A DNA stretch of 64,000 bases from Apoda limacodes (taxonomy: Eukaryota > Arthropoda > Insecta > Lepidoptera > Limacodidae). The number at the start of each line of letters is the position of its first letter. Positions within the stretch are counted from its first letter, which is position 1. Below are positions 32,161 to 42,510 of the stretch, piece by piece. The notes below the pieces were generated by a model that worked only from the letters and a program-made list of their open reading frames with translations, made no database searches and was not told the origin of the DNA. The stretch lies in assembly GCA_946406115.1 (NCBI GenBank), contig OX291540.1, positions 10,722,563 through 10,786,562 of the forward strand. The letters are read 5' to 3'. A program made the translations under genes and the position numbers.

Positions 32161-32904
32161 TTATTAGGACTAGAATTCTGAAAGAATCTCATTTGATTCG
32201 ATTGCTGATAAATAATGTTTCTTTGGAACAATAATATTTACTGTCTAGGCCCGAAATAAATTAATCAAACACATAGAGAAGGATGAATTTAGGATATTGA
32301 CATAATCTTATTCTCAGGCAATTATGTGACCAATATTACCTACTATAATGAATAATAAAAATACTGCCCTATAGATCAGTGGTCAAAAATTTAAAGAAAA
32401 CAAACTCCGAATCGGCTCCATGGCTCCGTTGGTAGTATTATGAACTACCTATGGATCCCTCATCGTTCCCTGCACAGGCATCATCATTTAGGTGATGACC
32501 GTTTTTGTGCCTGTCTTGAGTCTAGCTATAGTATATAGGTGTTTGTATCTGTTAAGTGGTAGCATTTATAATTAAAATTTTGCTTAGTTTGAGACTAAAT
32601 GGCACCGTGTGTATTTTTCAGATGGTATTAAAATGCAAGATACATTTTGTGAGTAGATTTAAAAACTTTTATAGCTTATATTTTTCAAGAAGAATTCTGT
32701 GCATCAAGAAGATGAAACTAATTGTTGGACTTCAATGGAACTCATAAACTAAAGCAAAAGATGAAAATTTTTCTGTCGAATTCGTCTAATTAATTAAATT
32801 AATTCTTCAGTACCTAGATTAGCTTTTTAAGTTATCTAGCAGTAATATTCTAAAGCATAAAACTCTTTAGTTGAAAAATCTATCAGTCTCTGAAAATAAG
32901 GTTT
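32161..32904. other. AT-rich non-coding DNA
   Basis: No gene. The frame at 32556-32747 has no recognised features. 32400-32520 (ATCGGCTCCATGGCTCCG, TCATCATTTAGGTGATGACC) is less AT-rich and unassigned. Confidence 0.35.
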
Positions 32905-33535
32905 TAAGGGTTCCGTTGTCAACAAGGAACCCTTATAGTTACGCCATGTCCGTCTGCCCGTCCGTCTGTCTTGCCGCGGCTTAGTTCAAAAACTACTAAT
33001 ACGAGAAAGCTGCAATTTGGCAGGGTTATACACATTAATCAAGCCAACAAAGTGGTAGAGTAAAATCTTTGAAAACAAAATTGTTTAGGGTTCCTCCCCT
33101 ACACGTGAAGTGGGGACGTAATTTTTTTTTCTCGTCTACCTCATCGTGTGGGGTATCGTTAGATAGAAATTCCAAAAACATTGACGGTATGCAAAGGTCA
33201 TTTTTTGATTTAGGGCTTAATTTGCGAAACATTTAGCTTTAATGTACTAATTATTGTTAGAGTCAAGTGTACTCTCCCCCTCTGAACCAGCTGAAGTATA
33301 GTATTTGGAAATGTAAGAAAATTACGGTGGTAGTGCATATAATGAATTTAAAAGGAAAACTATCACGGGTAAATACACTTTACAGGCTAACGAGTAATAG
33401 TCGACCAAGTTATAGAATGTACTTGGCAAAGTGAAATTTTCATTAAAAGTTACTTATATGAAGTAGGTACATCAGTAAAACAGGTATAAAATATAAGTAA
33501 ATGAACGATATATAATTATAGAAAAATAAAATAAT
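32905..33535 (+). mobile_element. Long GGGTTCCG-family element, right end missing
   Basis: It opens AAGGGTTCCGTTGTCAACAA with the inverted partner GGAACCCTTATAG, then GTCCGTCTGCCCGTCCGTCT. It continues with TTCTCGTCTACCTCATCGTG, TTTGCGAAACATTTAGC and ACAGGTATAAAATATAAG, matching 26219-26650. The copy ends before the 5S-like segment and terminal hairpin present in the other copy. Frames at 33035-33232 and 33472-33678 are shadows. Confidence 0.7.
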
Positions 33536-34186
33536 AACATTCTAAAGACTATTCTTCTTAAATTGATAACAATAGTTACGTTCAAATGATACATTGGACT
33601 AAACGGCGCTAAATTAAATTTTTCTAAGCCTATTCTAGAGAATCCAAAAAGACAGAAAAATATGAAGTGTTGGTTCATTCAATAGGGTTGATAGAGTTTA
33701 CCATTTTTTTTATATTTTATTTATTAAGTACAATTTTTTAACTCAACATGAATGAATTGATAGTGGTTATATTTTTAGGGATCCTGACGACCAGTGATAC
33801 CAAAGTTGTTATTTTTTTACGAAACTTATACGGTTTTTTCCGTATGTCTGTCAATTACGTTGGAAGTTTATCTATATGTACTTCACGTTTTACTTAAAGG
33901 TAATGTGTAACTACGACAGCTAACTTTTCATGGCATTGCATCTAAAATCAATTGAATAAAACAAATTTGTGCAAAGATACATTTACTTGTAATTAATTAT
34001 ACAAAAACTGGATCGAAACTCTTTTTTCTTCTTAGGAAAACCAAAAGAAACCAAATGTGATAAGAATATAATTAGTTATCATATAATCAACTCTTACAAT
34101 AAAACTAACGAGATTATTTTGTACACTTATTAATTAAGCACTACTATCAGCCTCATTATTAAATATTGTTATTAAACATGTGTACA
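33536..34186. other. AT-rich non-coding DNA
   Basis: A possible GGGTTCCG-family remnant is visible at 33773-33880 (TTTTTAGGGATCCTGACGAC, CGTATGTCTGTC). Otherwise nothing is recognised. Confidence 0.3.
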
Positions 34187-34203
34187 TACATACATACATA
34201 ACA

Positions 34204-34806
34204 TCACGCCTGTTTCCCAGAGGGGTAGGCAGAGACCAAAGACTGCCACTGGCTACGATCCTGGCATACTTCTCTTGCCTCATCTATACGCATCAATGCT
34301 TTCATACATTTTCTACGGTTCCGAGTACTCCTGACCTGACCTTTTCTGAGAACGTACTCAATTTGATCTACATACGTTTGCCGAGGTCTACCTCTACCGA
34401 CCCTACCAATTGCTTCAGATTCATAAATCTGTTTCGTGCATCTATTTTCGTTCATTCTTTCAACATGTCCAAACCACCTTAACATACCTTTCTCAATCTT
34501 TGTCACCACACTTTCTTTCACACCGCAACGCTTTCGTATCACACTATTTTTTATCCTGTCATTTAGAGTCAAACCACACATACTTCTCAATGCTCTCATG
34601 TCCACGGTATTAATTCTACTTTCGTGCTTCTTTTGCCATACCCAACATTCACTTCCATACATCAGTGTTAGAACCAACACACCCTCATGTACAGCAGCAC
34701 GTGCCTTTTCCGACAATTTTTGACAGCTCATAAAGGTGTGCATCGCCCCATTTACCTGATTTCCCGCGTTTACTCTTCTTTGTGTGATGTGTAATGTCAC
34801 CTTCAC
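34204..34806 (-). pseudogene. LINE ORF2 relic, C-terminal part
   Basis: About 195 residues: RRVNAGNQVNGAMHTFM, VLVLTLMYGSECWVWQKKHE, MRALRSMCGLTLNDRIKN, MLRWFGHVERMNENRCTKQ, GRGRPRQTYVDQIEYVL, ending VSAYPSGKQA and a stop. YGSE-W and RWFGH-ERM followed by GRGRPR are hallmarks of the RTE-like tail region. The frame is open here, but upstream it is joined to the YADD part only through a frameshift, so it is not a working enzyme. Confidence 0.85.
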
Positions 34807-35250
34807 ATTTTCCGTCTCTAGTAAACAAAGATCCTAAGTATACGAATTCTGGCACTTGTTCTACTTTCTTCCCGTCTACCGTAATATTGCACTCTGTTAC
34901 AGTATCATTTCTTTCAAAAACCATAACTTTCGTTTTATTTACATTAACATTCATTCCATTCTTTTTAAATGACTCATACATAATCGTTACCATTTCCTCT
35001 AACTCCTCTGCTGCCGCTGCAAGAATGACCTGATCATCGGCATAGAGGAGGCACTTGATTAGTAACTCATTCATTCTTATACCACATACTTTCTCTTTCA
35101 AATCTCCAAGACAGTTATCCATGAATAGATTGAACAACTAAGGTGACGCCACACATCCCTGTCTGACACCTTTTCGATGTTAAACTACTCTGTACGGGCC
35201 CCATTTATCCTGACACAAGCACTAGAATCCCGGTAAAGAGATTTCAGTGC
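34795..35250 (-). pseudogene. LINE reverse transcriptase relic, palm domain with YADD
   Basis: From the upstream side it reads GVRQGCVASP, stop, LFNLFMDNCLGDL, IKCLLYADDQVILA, MNVNVNKTKVMVFERND, then FVYLGSLFTRDGKCEGDI. RQGC--SP is RT motif B, and YADD (motif C, about 35038-35049) is preserved. The stop splits SP-LF and another lies further upstream. The frame leaves the coding line near 34800. The ATG-initiated frame 34685-35137 is just the open part of this relic. Confidence 0.85.
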
Positions 35251-35265
35251 CCGAATCAAGTTGCA

Positions 35266-35985
35266 TTAAACATGTGTTACTTGAAAAATTTTAAAAATAG
35301 ACAAAAAAATTACAAAAAAAATTCAAAAACATCAAATTTCTCTTGAAAACTTGACGAGTAATTTCTGCCAGGCACGAAACTATGGTATACTTCACATCTG
35401 TTGCAGAAGACAGTAGTATTTTAACGCCTTTTATGGTCTTTTTTAATTGTGCCCTGAATGCACAAAATCTGGCGCGCGTCCTTGTCGAAGCAATGACGCC
35501 CACTCTTATACACATATTGGTTTGGGGATACTGGAGAGCAGACATAATCATAGTACTTCCTAGGAAGATTTTTAATCATTGTTTGTTAACCCCAGTGATT
35601 GTACTCCTACGAGTATATATCTCCTGTAAATGGTACCAAGGTTTTCGTAAATATCGTTCATAGCTTAAGTACCACTCCGATTCAGGGATTATTTAGCCAG
35701 GTAAGCCGGTTGTATAATTCTTTCTCTTTATTCAGGGTGAGACGTACTGACCGAGCATTATCATTGTTGTCGGCATTGCTGCGGAGTGTGTGAGTCATAG
35801 TCTCCGCGACCGCACCTTGTAACATGACCTCACTTTTGAGATCTGACAGACTTGGAGTCATAAGATAATAAATGTAAAGGCAGTGGATGATCAAATATTT
35901 CATCGTCTGGATCATCAGGCTCTGTAATATTCAAATCAGTGTCGACATGATAATTTCAACGACACGGTCGAGTTTTGGAGGCAAA
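35266..35985. other. Unassigned sequence
   Basis: Overlapping frames on both strands at 35291-35915 show no domain. 35400-35850 is less AT-rich than its surroundings and may be a coding relic of an unrecognised element, but no motif supports this. Confidence 0.3.
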
Positions 35986-35989
35986 AATG

Positions 35990-36130
35990 ACGGATTGCAG
36001 TTTGCAGTCCGATTCATATCTTGCCTAATGGGTACCAAAGGAGCCCTATTAAGAGGCCTACGCTGTCTGTCTCTCTCAGTCTGTCTGTCTGTGTTACTTA
36101 CTGTGTTTTTCGTTATCGTTATAATTCAAT
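35990..36130 (-). mobile_element. GGGTACC/GGAGCCCTATT-type family fragment
   Basis: CTAATGGGTACCAAAGGAGC, CCTATTAAGAGGCCTACGCT and GTCTGTCTGTCTGTG match 63745-63925 (GGGTACCAACGGAGCC, TTACTTAGCCTACGCTGTCT), the reverse-oriented subfamily also found as the tandem pair at 46861-47155. The frame at 35887-36156 is a shadow. Confidence 0.55.
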
Positions 36131-36189
36131 CATTAAATGCAGCGATCGTAGTGTGAGCTCTAAAGTATAACAAAATTAATAAAAACTGG

Positions 36190-36329
36190 TTAAGTGTGAA
36201 ACAGGCTTGAGCGATTATGATTATAATTTATCTCAATCATCAAATAGTCCATATTATTAAGAGAAACACATACTCGTGGCCAGCAAAATTTACTTATTGA
36301 AAGCAATTTGCAAAGTTAAGCAACTTAAA
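36190..36329 (+). mobile_element. Diverged 5' part of the 5S-like SINE family
   Basis: AACTGGTTAAGTGTGAAACA, ATTATTAAGAGAAACACATA, then GCAAAGTTAAGCAACTT. The order matches 46198-46330 (GGTCAAGCGTGAGATGGGC, TTAATAAGAGAAACAGTTAC, CTAAGTTAAGCAACG). The copy stops just after the box A-like AGTTAAGCAACT and is followed immediately by a LINE tail fragment. Confidence 0.55.
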
Positions 36330-36386
36330 ATGTTACAAGCGTCCATAGGCTACGGTGACCGCTTACCTTAGTGGTATAAAAAAAAC
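36330..36386 (+). mobile_element. Extreme 3' end of the 20521-type LINE
   Basis: TTACAAGCGTCCATAGGCTA, CGGTGACCGCTTACC, TTAGTGGTATAAAAAAAAC. Matches 20984-21059 (GCAAGCGTCCATAGGCTACG ... TTAGTGGTATTAAAAAAAA), with the ATCATCAGG segment deleted. Inserted into, or abutting, the 5S-like repeat. Confidence 0.75.
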
Positions 36387-39300
36387 GTAAGGCTTGGTTA
36401 GTACTGATATTTAACAAAATATGGTCGTTTCAATAATCCTTATACAACATACCTATATATAATCGATTAGTGTCTATACGAAAATATTTTATTATTGTAT
36501 AAGTTTACATTATATTGTATAAATATTAAATCACAAATCCAAACATCCAACATTTGATTGTCCTGAAAGTATCGGAATTCATTTATTTTATCTCATCTAT
36601 TGTATACATGTTTCTTTGTACACTAACAAAATAAAAATATCGGTTGACCGGAAACAAACCCCAGTTGAGGCTATAATGGCGCGTGACAAATAAATATAGC
36701 ATTTTTGCCAATTAAACTGTCGAACGCAGCCGCAACCTTGAGCTGGTCCGACAGTCGGTTATAGACCGCTGAAGCAATAGGGCGGGCGGGGTGAAATTCA
36801 AGAGAAATGTTGCGTCTTTTATCCGCTAAAGCGCTACACCACACGGTTCTGTTTAACGACTTTTAGTGTTTGTTACGGGTGCTTTGTCGTAAAATAAATT
36901 GGGATTTAATTAAACGAAATATAATATAGTTAATTATGCTTTTTATTTTGTATTAAGTGAAGAAAGAAGGAAAAAAGCTGTTGAAAACCGCCAATAAACC
37001 AATAATTACATTATGAAAGTTCAGTCTTTCTCTTTTTATAACCTTTTTTTTGTGTGTATGTTTATATTAGGATAAAAAAAATAAAAATAACATCAATAAG
37101 ATTTTGACATTTTTTTAAAGTGTTTACCACTAATAAGGAAACTAGTATCCTAAACTGTATTTTTAAATCTAAAAACTAAAGCGTGGGTCTGTGTTTGTAA
37201 GCGTGCGTGGAAGTAGCAACACCTATGCTATAAATTAGTAAATTGGTGGTGGTAGGGTCGGTAACAGAGCAAGACACACAAAGTGATAATAGTACACTAG
37301 GCTGTAGTATTTGAGTATGTATTCCATATGTTTGTAATCTAAGCAAATTTGTATGTATGCACATACATAAATAAGTGCATACATGGTATGTTGGAAAATG
37401 TATCTCTTAATAATTTCTTAATAAACATTGATTTTCGTTAATATGTATTTATTTTTTCAATAAACACTTATCATTATGTACTTCATGCACAAAACCCGCT
37501 TTTCTTCATAAATTCGATTATCCGAATACCTAACGATAACAATTAGTCTGGTTAATCGAGTTTCTACAGTACTGGCAAGTGTGATGAAAAACATTGCGTG
37601 TAACAATTTTCTAATACATACGAAATTCTAATTTTGAACAGCACCATCTGTGGTAATATATGTGAAGTATATTTTATAATAACTTAAGTATTTCAAAAAT
37701 GTTGTTGACCACTTGTATTTTATTTACAATAAATTTTGATGTTAAAGCTAGTGGAAGGTGTGGTAAATTTCTTTCAACAACAGTTATAATTTTAATATAA
37801 ATTTTACTTGAACATTTTATACCTACATATTTCAATTTATTATCTTTTATTTGCATAGCATAGCATAAAAACTATGTATCATATCGCTAACTTTCACCCC
37901 TCGGTGAACAATATACTATTATGACAGTACTTACCTGTTATCTACTGATACAGCGTGGTAAAATACAAATTTATTTAGATGTTGATTACCTCACATTGTA
38001 TCTTTAATATTGCAAAATAAAATTCGAGATTTCAGGACTTATTTTTTCATTAGTTTTGTCGTTAGAAATCAAGAGAGCGAGGGCCGTGAAAGTTGTCACG
38101 ATGGATAAGGACGTTTAAATTAAATATGTCATAGTAGTTGTATCATATCAATGAGAAAATATACAAATTATATATACAATCACAGAATTCCTATATCTTA
38201 TTTGAAATATTGGTGTAAAAAGTGGAAAAACTATCTAATTAATGCAATAATAAATACTTTTTAATATTATGATTTCCCTTATTGATATCAATGCCATTAT
38301 TTCCTGTTACTGAGCTGCTACATTGTGAAAATTAAATTTGTTCATCATATAGAAGCAATTTTCCGATCGTAAAAGAACGACGCGAACTTCGCGTTCACCC
38401 TTTATACAGCTAATGAGGGCTGTTCAATGTATCACACTATAATATAATGTGTTCTTCTATTGTAAACTTAACAGCTTTATTTATCGGTAGATTTTTAAGG
38501 TTGTGCAATTAGTTATATTTCATAATAATTAAATACTGGTCGATTACGAAATATATATCATTTGACGTTTTATTTATTATTATTTTAACTTAAGTTTATT
38601 AAGTTATATTTTAGAAATATAAGAACAATTACTAGATTACTAGCTGCGTGCTTGTAGTTTACGTCAGAAGTCATTGAAAATAAAGCACGAGAAAAATAAT
38701 GGCTTCATCTTAAAATAAACGTTGTATGTGTTTGTTACTTCAGAACTCCGTCATTTAATAAATGATTTGTTTTTTTTTACACATCATATCATCATATCAC
38801 ATCGAAGGGATAATCCTCGGATTGATTCTATTTAATTTAAGTCTAGTCCAAGAAAACCTGACTTAGGTGACAAAACGTCTTCAGTTGTATAATTTTAGAC
38901 TTATTATTTTGATCACAATCTACCGGAATCTACCTCTAGACTCTCTCTCCTCTAGAGTTTTTGCGTGGTGAAGGCACCACTGTGAATGAGATTAACAAAA
39001 CAATATACTATAGAATTATCACTCCGCATTTTAACACGTGAAAACTTATATTAGGCACACTTTCGTTGAAACTCAACACTAAGGCTGGATGCATTGCGGT
39101 GCAGCGAGTTGCGGTGCGCTTATTCAAAATCGTAATGCAATAGATTTATCACGCGCTTTGAATTTGAATTGAAACATTATAGGAAATATTGGCCCTGAAT
39201 TTTACTCAAAGCATATGAGTTGGAAGCTATAAATAAAAATAAAAAAAAAACAAACTGCAAAAATTCAGGTTTTTCCCGGTTGTTCAGGTGTTTGTCCAAT

Positions 39301-39529
39301 TGCGCGCACTTTCGTTGTTCACACTTTAAAAATGTTGAGAAAAAACGCACTGAATTTTACACATTCACTATTTTGACAATTTATTCATTTGAAATTGTAC
39401 ATTTTGACAGTATAAAGTGCCAAAGCCCTAGGTTTTGCCTTAATTTTTACCTATCTTTATTTCAATCGACATTAAGGTGAATAAAATATGTAAGTAGCTA
39501 AATGTTCCGTCAAAAAGCCTGATTTAGGG
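36387..39529. other. AT-rich DNA with two minor dispersed repeats
   Basis: 36716-36800 (TTAAACTGTCGAACGCAGCC, AACCTTGAGCTGGTCCGACA) resembles 56113-56150 (TTAAACTGTCGGTCACAGAG, AACCTTGAGCTGATCTGAG). 38348-38440 (AATTTTCCGATCGTAAAAGA, CTAATGAGGGCTGTTCAATG) resembles 53369-53450 (CAATTCTGCGATCATAAAAG, CTAATGAGTGCTTTACAATG). No gene is supported; frames at 37176-37364, 37674-37856 and 39220-39480 have no features. Confidence 0.4.
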
Positions 39530-39831
39530 GCATTTTTAGGGTTCCGTACCCGAAGGGTAATTAGCGGCACCCTATTACTAAGGCTCCGTTGTCCGTTCGT
39601 CCGTCTGTTACCAGGCTGTATCTCATGAACCGTGATAGACAGTTTAAATTTTCACAGAAGATGTATATCTGTTGCTGCTATATCAACGAATGATAAAAAC
39701 AGAATAAAAAAAAAATTTAAGGGGGCTCCCATACAGCAAATGAGATTTTTTTCGCCATTTTTATAGATAATGGTACGGAACCCTTCGTGCGCGAGTCCGA
39801 CTCGCACTTAGCCAATTTTTACTTTCTAGTA
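39530..39831 (-). mobile_element. Full-length GGGTTCCGTACC-family repeat, reverse orientation
   Basis: Reverse complement of the form at 29541-29838. On the plus strand: TTTTTAGGGTTCCGTACCCG, TCCGTTCGTCCGTCTG, TAAGGGGGCTCCCATACAGC, GGTACGGAACCCTTCGTGCG and GCGAGTCCGACTCGCACTTA, ending in CCAATTTTTAC. Both ends are present. It differs from the reference by scattered substitutions. Confidence 0.85.
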
Positions 39832-40175
39832 GTTTTCGTTGAAAAAATATTTTATTAATAAAGAGTTTTATACTTCAGTTCTTGAAGACGAAACCATACT
39901 TTAAAGGTCTTTAACTATTTAAAATTTATATTATACTAATATCTTATTAGGGTATATTATCAATAAATATGTGCATAAAACAGCTGGGTTATAACTTTGC
40001 AGTTGGATAGCGCTTATCGTAGGATAAAGAGACCAATAGCAACGTCAAATAGCGATGGTGCAAGCGCCCTTAAGAGACAATTAATTGAGAAAAATGAATC
40101 TAGATGTTATCTGTACAAAACAGTTTTTTATTTTATAGTTTTAAATTAGCATTAGAATGATTTTAAATTAAATTT
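39832..40175. other. AT-rich non-coding DNA
   Basis: Nothing recognised. Confidence 0.4.
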
Positions 40176-40470
40176 CTGTAAAGATCGTCGTCTGTCTGTC
40201 TGAACGCGAAAAACACGAAAACCATTAAGCGGATTTTCATACGGATTTTCATTTTCACCAATGGATAAATTGATTCATGAGGAAGGTTAAGGTGTATTAT
40301 TTATTGAGGTTTTTTGAATTTGAATTGACTGATATGACATTGAATTGACTGATATGATTGTTGAAGATGTCGGAAAAATCATGCCGATTAGGATTTTTAT
40401 ATCGCTTTTAAAATCCGGGAGGAAAAGTTTGCGAAGCCATTTTGACCAATATAGTATTAATGCTTACCTT
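40176..40470 (+). repeat. Probable dispersed repeat (GTCTGTCTGAACGCG type)
   Basis: CGTCTGTCTGTCTGAACGCG, AACCATTAAGCGGATTTTCA and two nearby direct repeats of GAATTGACTGATATGA (around 40322 and 40343). The phrase is typical of lepidopteran dispersed elements. No second copy lies in this window; ends approximate. Confidence 0.4.
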
Positions 40471-41085
40471 GTTTAATATGTAAATTGTAGAATAAAATTG
40501 TTCTTTACTGCATATAATTAAAAAAAATAATTTACAAGATATAAATCCTTTCATTTCACGCACAACAAAAGAAAAATAGTTTCCTTGAAGAGACTTACGA
40601 CGCGCGACGCTCTGACTGTGTATTAATTTTACTTAATTAAACATCAATTTAGATTCAGTTAAAAAAAGACGGTCTAGCTTGATGTCTCATTTCTGGAAAA
40701 ACTATCTTTCTCGATTTCAATCATCCGTTGTCTTTGCATCGAGTTTAATAGAATTTATAGAAAGATCTCCTATGTGAACTGCTCTATAGATTGGTAATAC
40801 AATAAAAAAAAATAAGCTAAAGTTACGGAACTCTACAAAACATGACATGCTCTTATAAAATCATAATTACATATTGTAAAATACTGGTCAATAGTTTTTT
40901 TTATGATTTAAACATTTTATTACTTTTATTAATGGCTGGAGTAGCCAATTGACTACAACAAACAAAATGGAAATGCTTCATGCCAAATTTCATCTTAATC
41001 GCTACAGCGGCTTAAAAGTGAAGAGGTAACAGACAGACAGACAGAGTTACTTTCGCATTTATAATATAGATAGAGTTTTTTTAGA
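40471..41085. other. AT-rich DNA with a repeat tail at 40930-41080
   Basis: GCCAAATTTCATCTTAATCG, CAGCGGCTTAAAAGTGAAGA, GACAGACAGACAGAGTTACT, TCGCATTTATAATATAGATA is the usual tail of a common lepidopteran interspersed element. The minus frame at 40995-41240 overlaps it and is not a gene. Confidence 0.4.
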
Positions 41086-41561
41086 ATATGGATTTGGTAC
41101 CGAGTACAAAATGACGCTTTTTTTACCCGAGGGAAAAATCTAGTTTCGACGTGAGCTGAAGGCGAACGGCGTAAGCTTTTATCCGAGGCTAAGAAAAGCC
41201 ATTTTGTAGGTATCGGTAAAAACATTACTTTTTCTACCATCTGAAAGTCTCATATAGTAGGTATAAGAAAAAAAACTAAAGTTTATTAGAGTTTTTAGAA
41301 TGATTGTCCATGAAGCGGCCAGCCATCATATTTTTATTCTACGGCTGCGCTTAAAATATAACACGTTACATCGAATACGAAATGCAATTACATACGGTTT
41401 TTTGAACTGACCTGGGAGTTATTTCGCACTGGGTTCTCAAAAATTTCGATTTTTCGAAACTTTTTGTTCCAGTTGGTAGAAAAAAATAATTTATGGAATT
41501 GCTGAATTTGTTTAGCACTTCTTAAATGAAAATTTAAGAATTATCATGATCATATCACCAG
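41086..41561. other. Unassigned sequence
   Basis: Nothing recognised; mixed composition with a short less AT-rich patch at 41135-41190. Confidence 0.35.
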
Positions 41562-41852
41562 TTATCCTAGACTTGGGCTGAAATAATGTCTAAAACCTTT
41601 TCCAATTCTTATATTATTGTGAAACTGAGATTCCAAACTGACACACATTGATGACTGAGTTGCTGGTACAGCTGATACCGAGACTGCACAATCCGGCTGT
41701 GGATCGTAGAGGCGTTCACAATCACACTTACTGTGATTGAGTGGTAATGACTCAAAACGCTCGGCACTATATTTACTCAATTCCATTAGCTTGTATATAG
41801 CCAGGGTGTGCTCCTCCATCCCTCTCAGAGACTGATCATACTCGCAGGTCAT
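41562..41852 (-). CDS. Candidate host exon, unknown Cys-containing protein
   Basis: A 96-residue minus-strand frame with composition and codon use more gene-like than most of the window. It reads MEEHTLAIYKLMELSKYSAE, RFESLPLNHSKCDCERLYDP, then QPDCAVSVSAV and SSMCVSLESQF, ending HYFSPSLG and a stop. Four cysteines lie in CxC-x8-C and later positions, suggesting an extracellular or disulfide-bearing segment; no signal peptide or membrane segment is seen. An in-frame TAG lies directly before the ATG, so coding must start at or after it, for example after an acceptor at CTAGACTAG. A strong donor consensus (CACA/GTAAGTGTG, about 41728-41735) would end an exon at NHS, leaving the rest intronic. 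No domain is recognised, and a repeat-derived origin is not excluded. Confidence 0.35.
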   Translation of the reverse strand: MTCEYDQSLRGMEEHTLAIYKLMELSKYSAERFESLPLNHSKCDCERLYDPQPDCAVSVSAVPATQSSMCVSLESQFHNNIRIGKGFRHYFSPSLG

Positions 41853-42012
41853 CTAGTCTAGTAGGCAAGGTCTGTAGATACTAGAATAATTATTATGACT
41901 CAAATGCTATTTTAACCTATTCTGTTAACATTTTAAAGTAAAATCTATCATTTTAAATGGCGATTACCATATAAAGCTAAAGTATTATATACCTTTATAA
42001 TATACTAAATAA
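41853..42012. other. AT-rich spacer
   Basis: Nothing recognised apart from possible acceptor-like AG motifs (minus strand) just upstream of the candidate exon. Confidence 0.3.
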
Positions 42013-42510
42013 GTACTAGCGGCCCGTCCCGGCTTCGCACAGTTGAACTTTTATTTTTTAAACATTTTGGGATAAACGTAAAATAAAACATTTACGCATG
42101 ACATAAGTAGTTTTTACTTTCAAATTGCAATTAATATTTTTATTTATGAACCTATTTTAATTTTTAAAAATTTTTTCTTTGAAAAAAGTCAAAATATTGA
42201 ATGTCGGTTGCGTCCTCTGCGTCGGGAACGAGCAGCGCGCGACCTATCTATTAGTATATTGTTTAGATTGACATTTTTAAATTCGTTATATCTTTTGAAT
42301 GGAATGTATCTTTGAATAATTTAAAAAGTAATCTACAGGTATTGAAACAGGGTTAAATACGAAATGATTTATTTGGATAAGAATTAATACTAAGGTAAAA
42401 TACCTGATGGTAAAAGAATTTTTGAAATAGGTCTAGTAGTTTTTGAATTTATTTGTACAAACATACAAAATTACAAATCTTTCCTTTTTATAATATTAGT
42501 GTAGATAAGA
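42013..42510 (+). mobile_element. CTAGCGGCCCGTCCC element, copy 2
   Basis: Starts TACTAGCGGCCCGTCCCGGC TTCGC and continues TAAACATTTTGGGATAAACG, AATATTGAATGTCGGTTGCG, GTTTAGATTGACATTTTTAA, TCTACAGGTATTGAAACAGG. It ends in TTTTTATAATATTAGTGTAG. The order is the same as the minus-strand copy at 23380-23772. This copy appears complete at both typical ends. No protein is encoded. Confidence 0.78.

Larger units (their letters stand above)
34187..35265 (-). mobile_element. RTE-like non-LTR retrotransposon relic, 5'-truncated
   Basis: Minus-strand LINE 3' half: RT palm, thumb and C-terminal tail, ending at 34204 with a stop. A (TATG)n tail follows, seen as ACATACATACATACATAAC on the plus strand at 34187-34201. 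It is interrupted by in-frame stops near 35140 and 35183 and by a frameshift near 34800. Similarity fades at about 35265. All plus-strand frames over it (34180-35033) are shadows. Confidence 0.88.

Noticed and set aside
34180..35033. Plus-strand frames of 67 to 100 residues
   Set aside because: They are antisense to the LINE reverse transcriptase relic on the minus strand.
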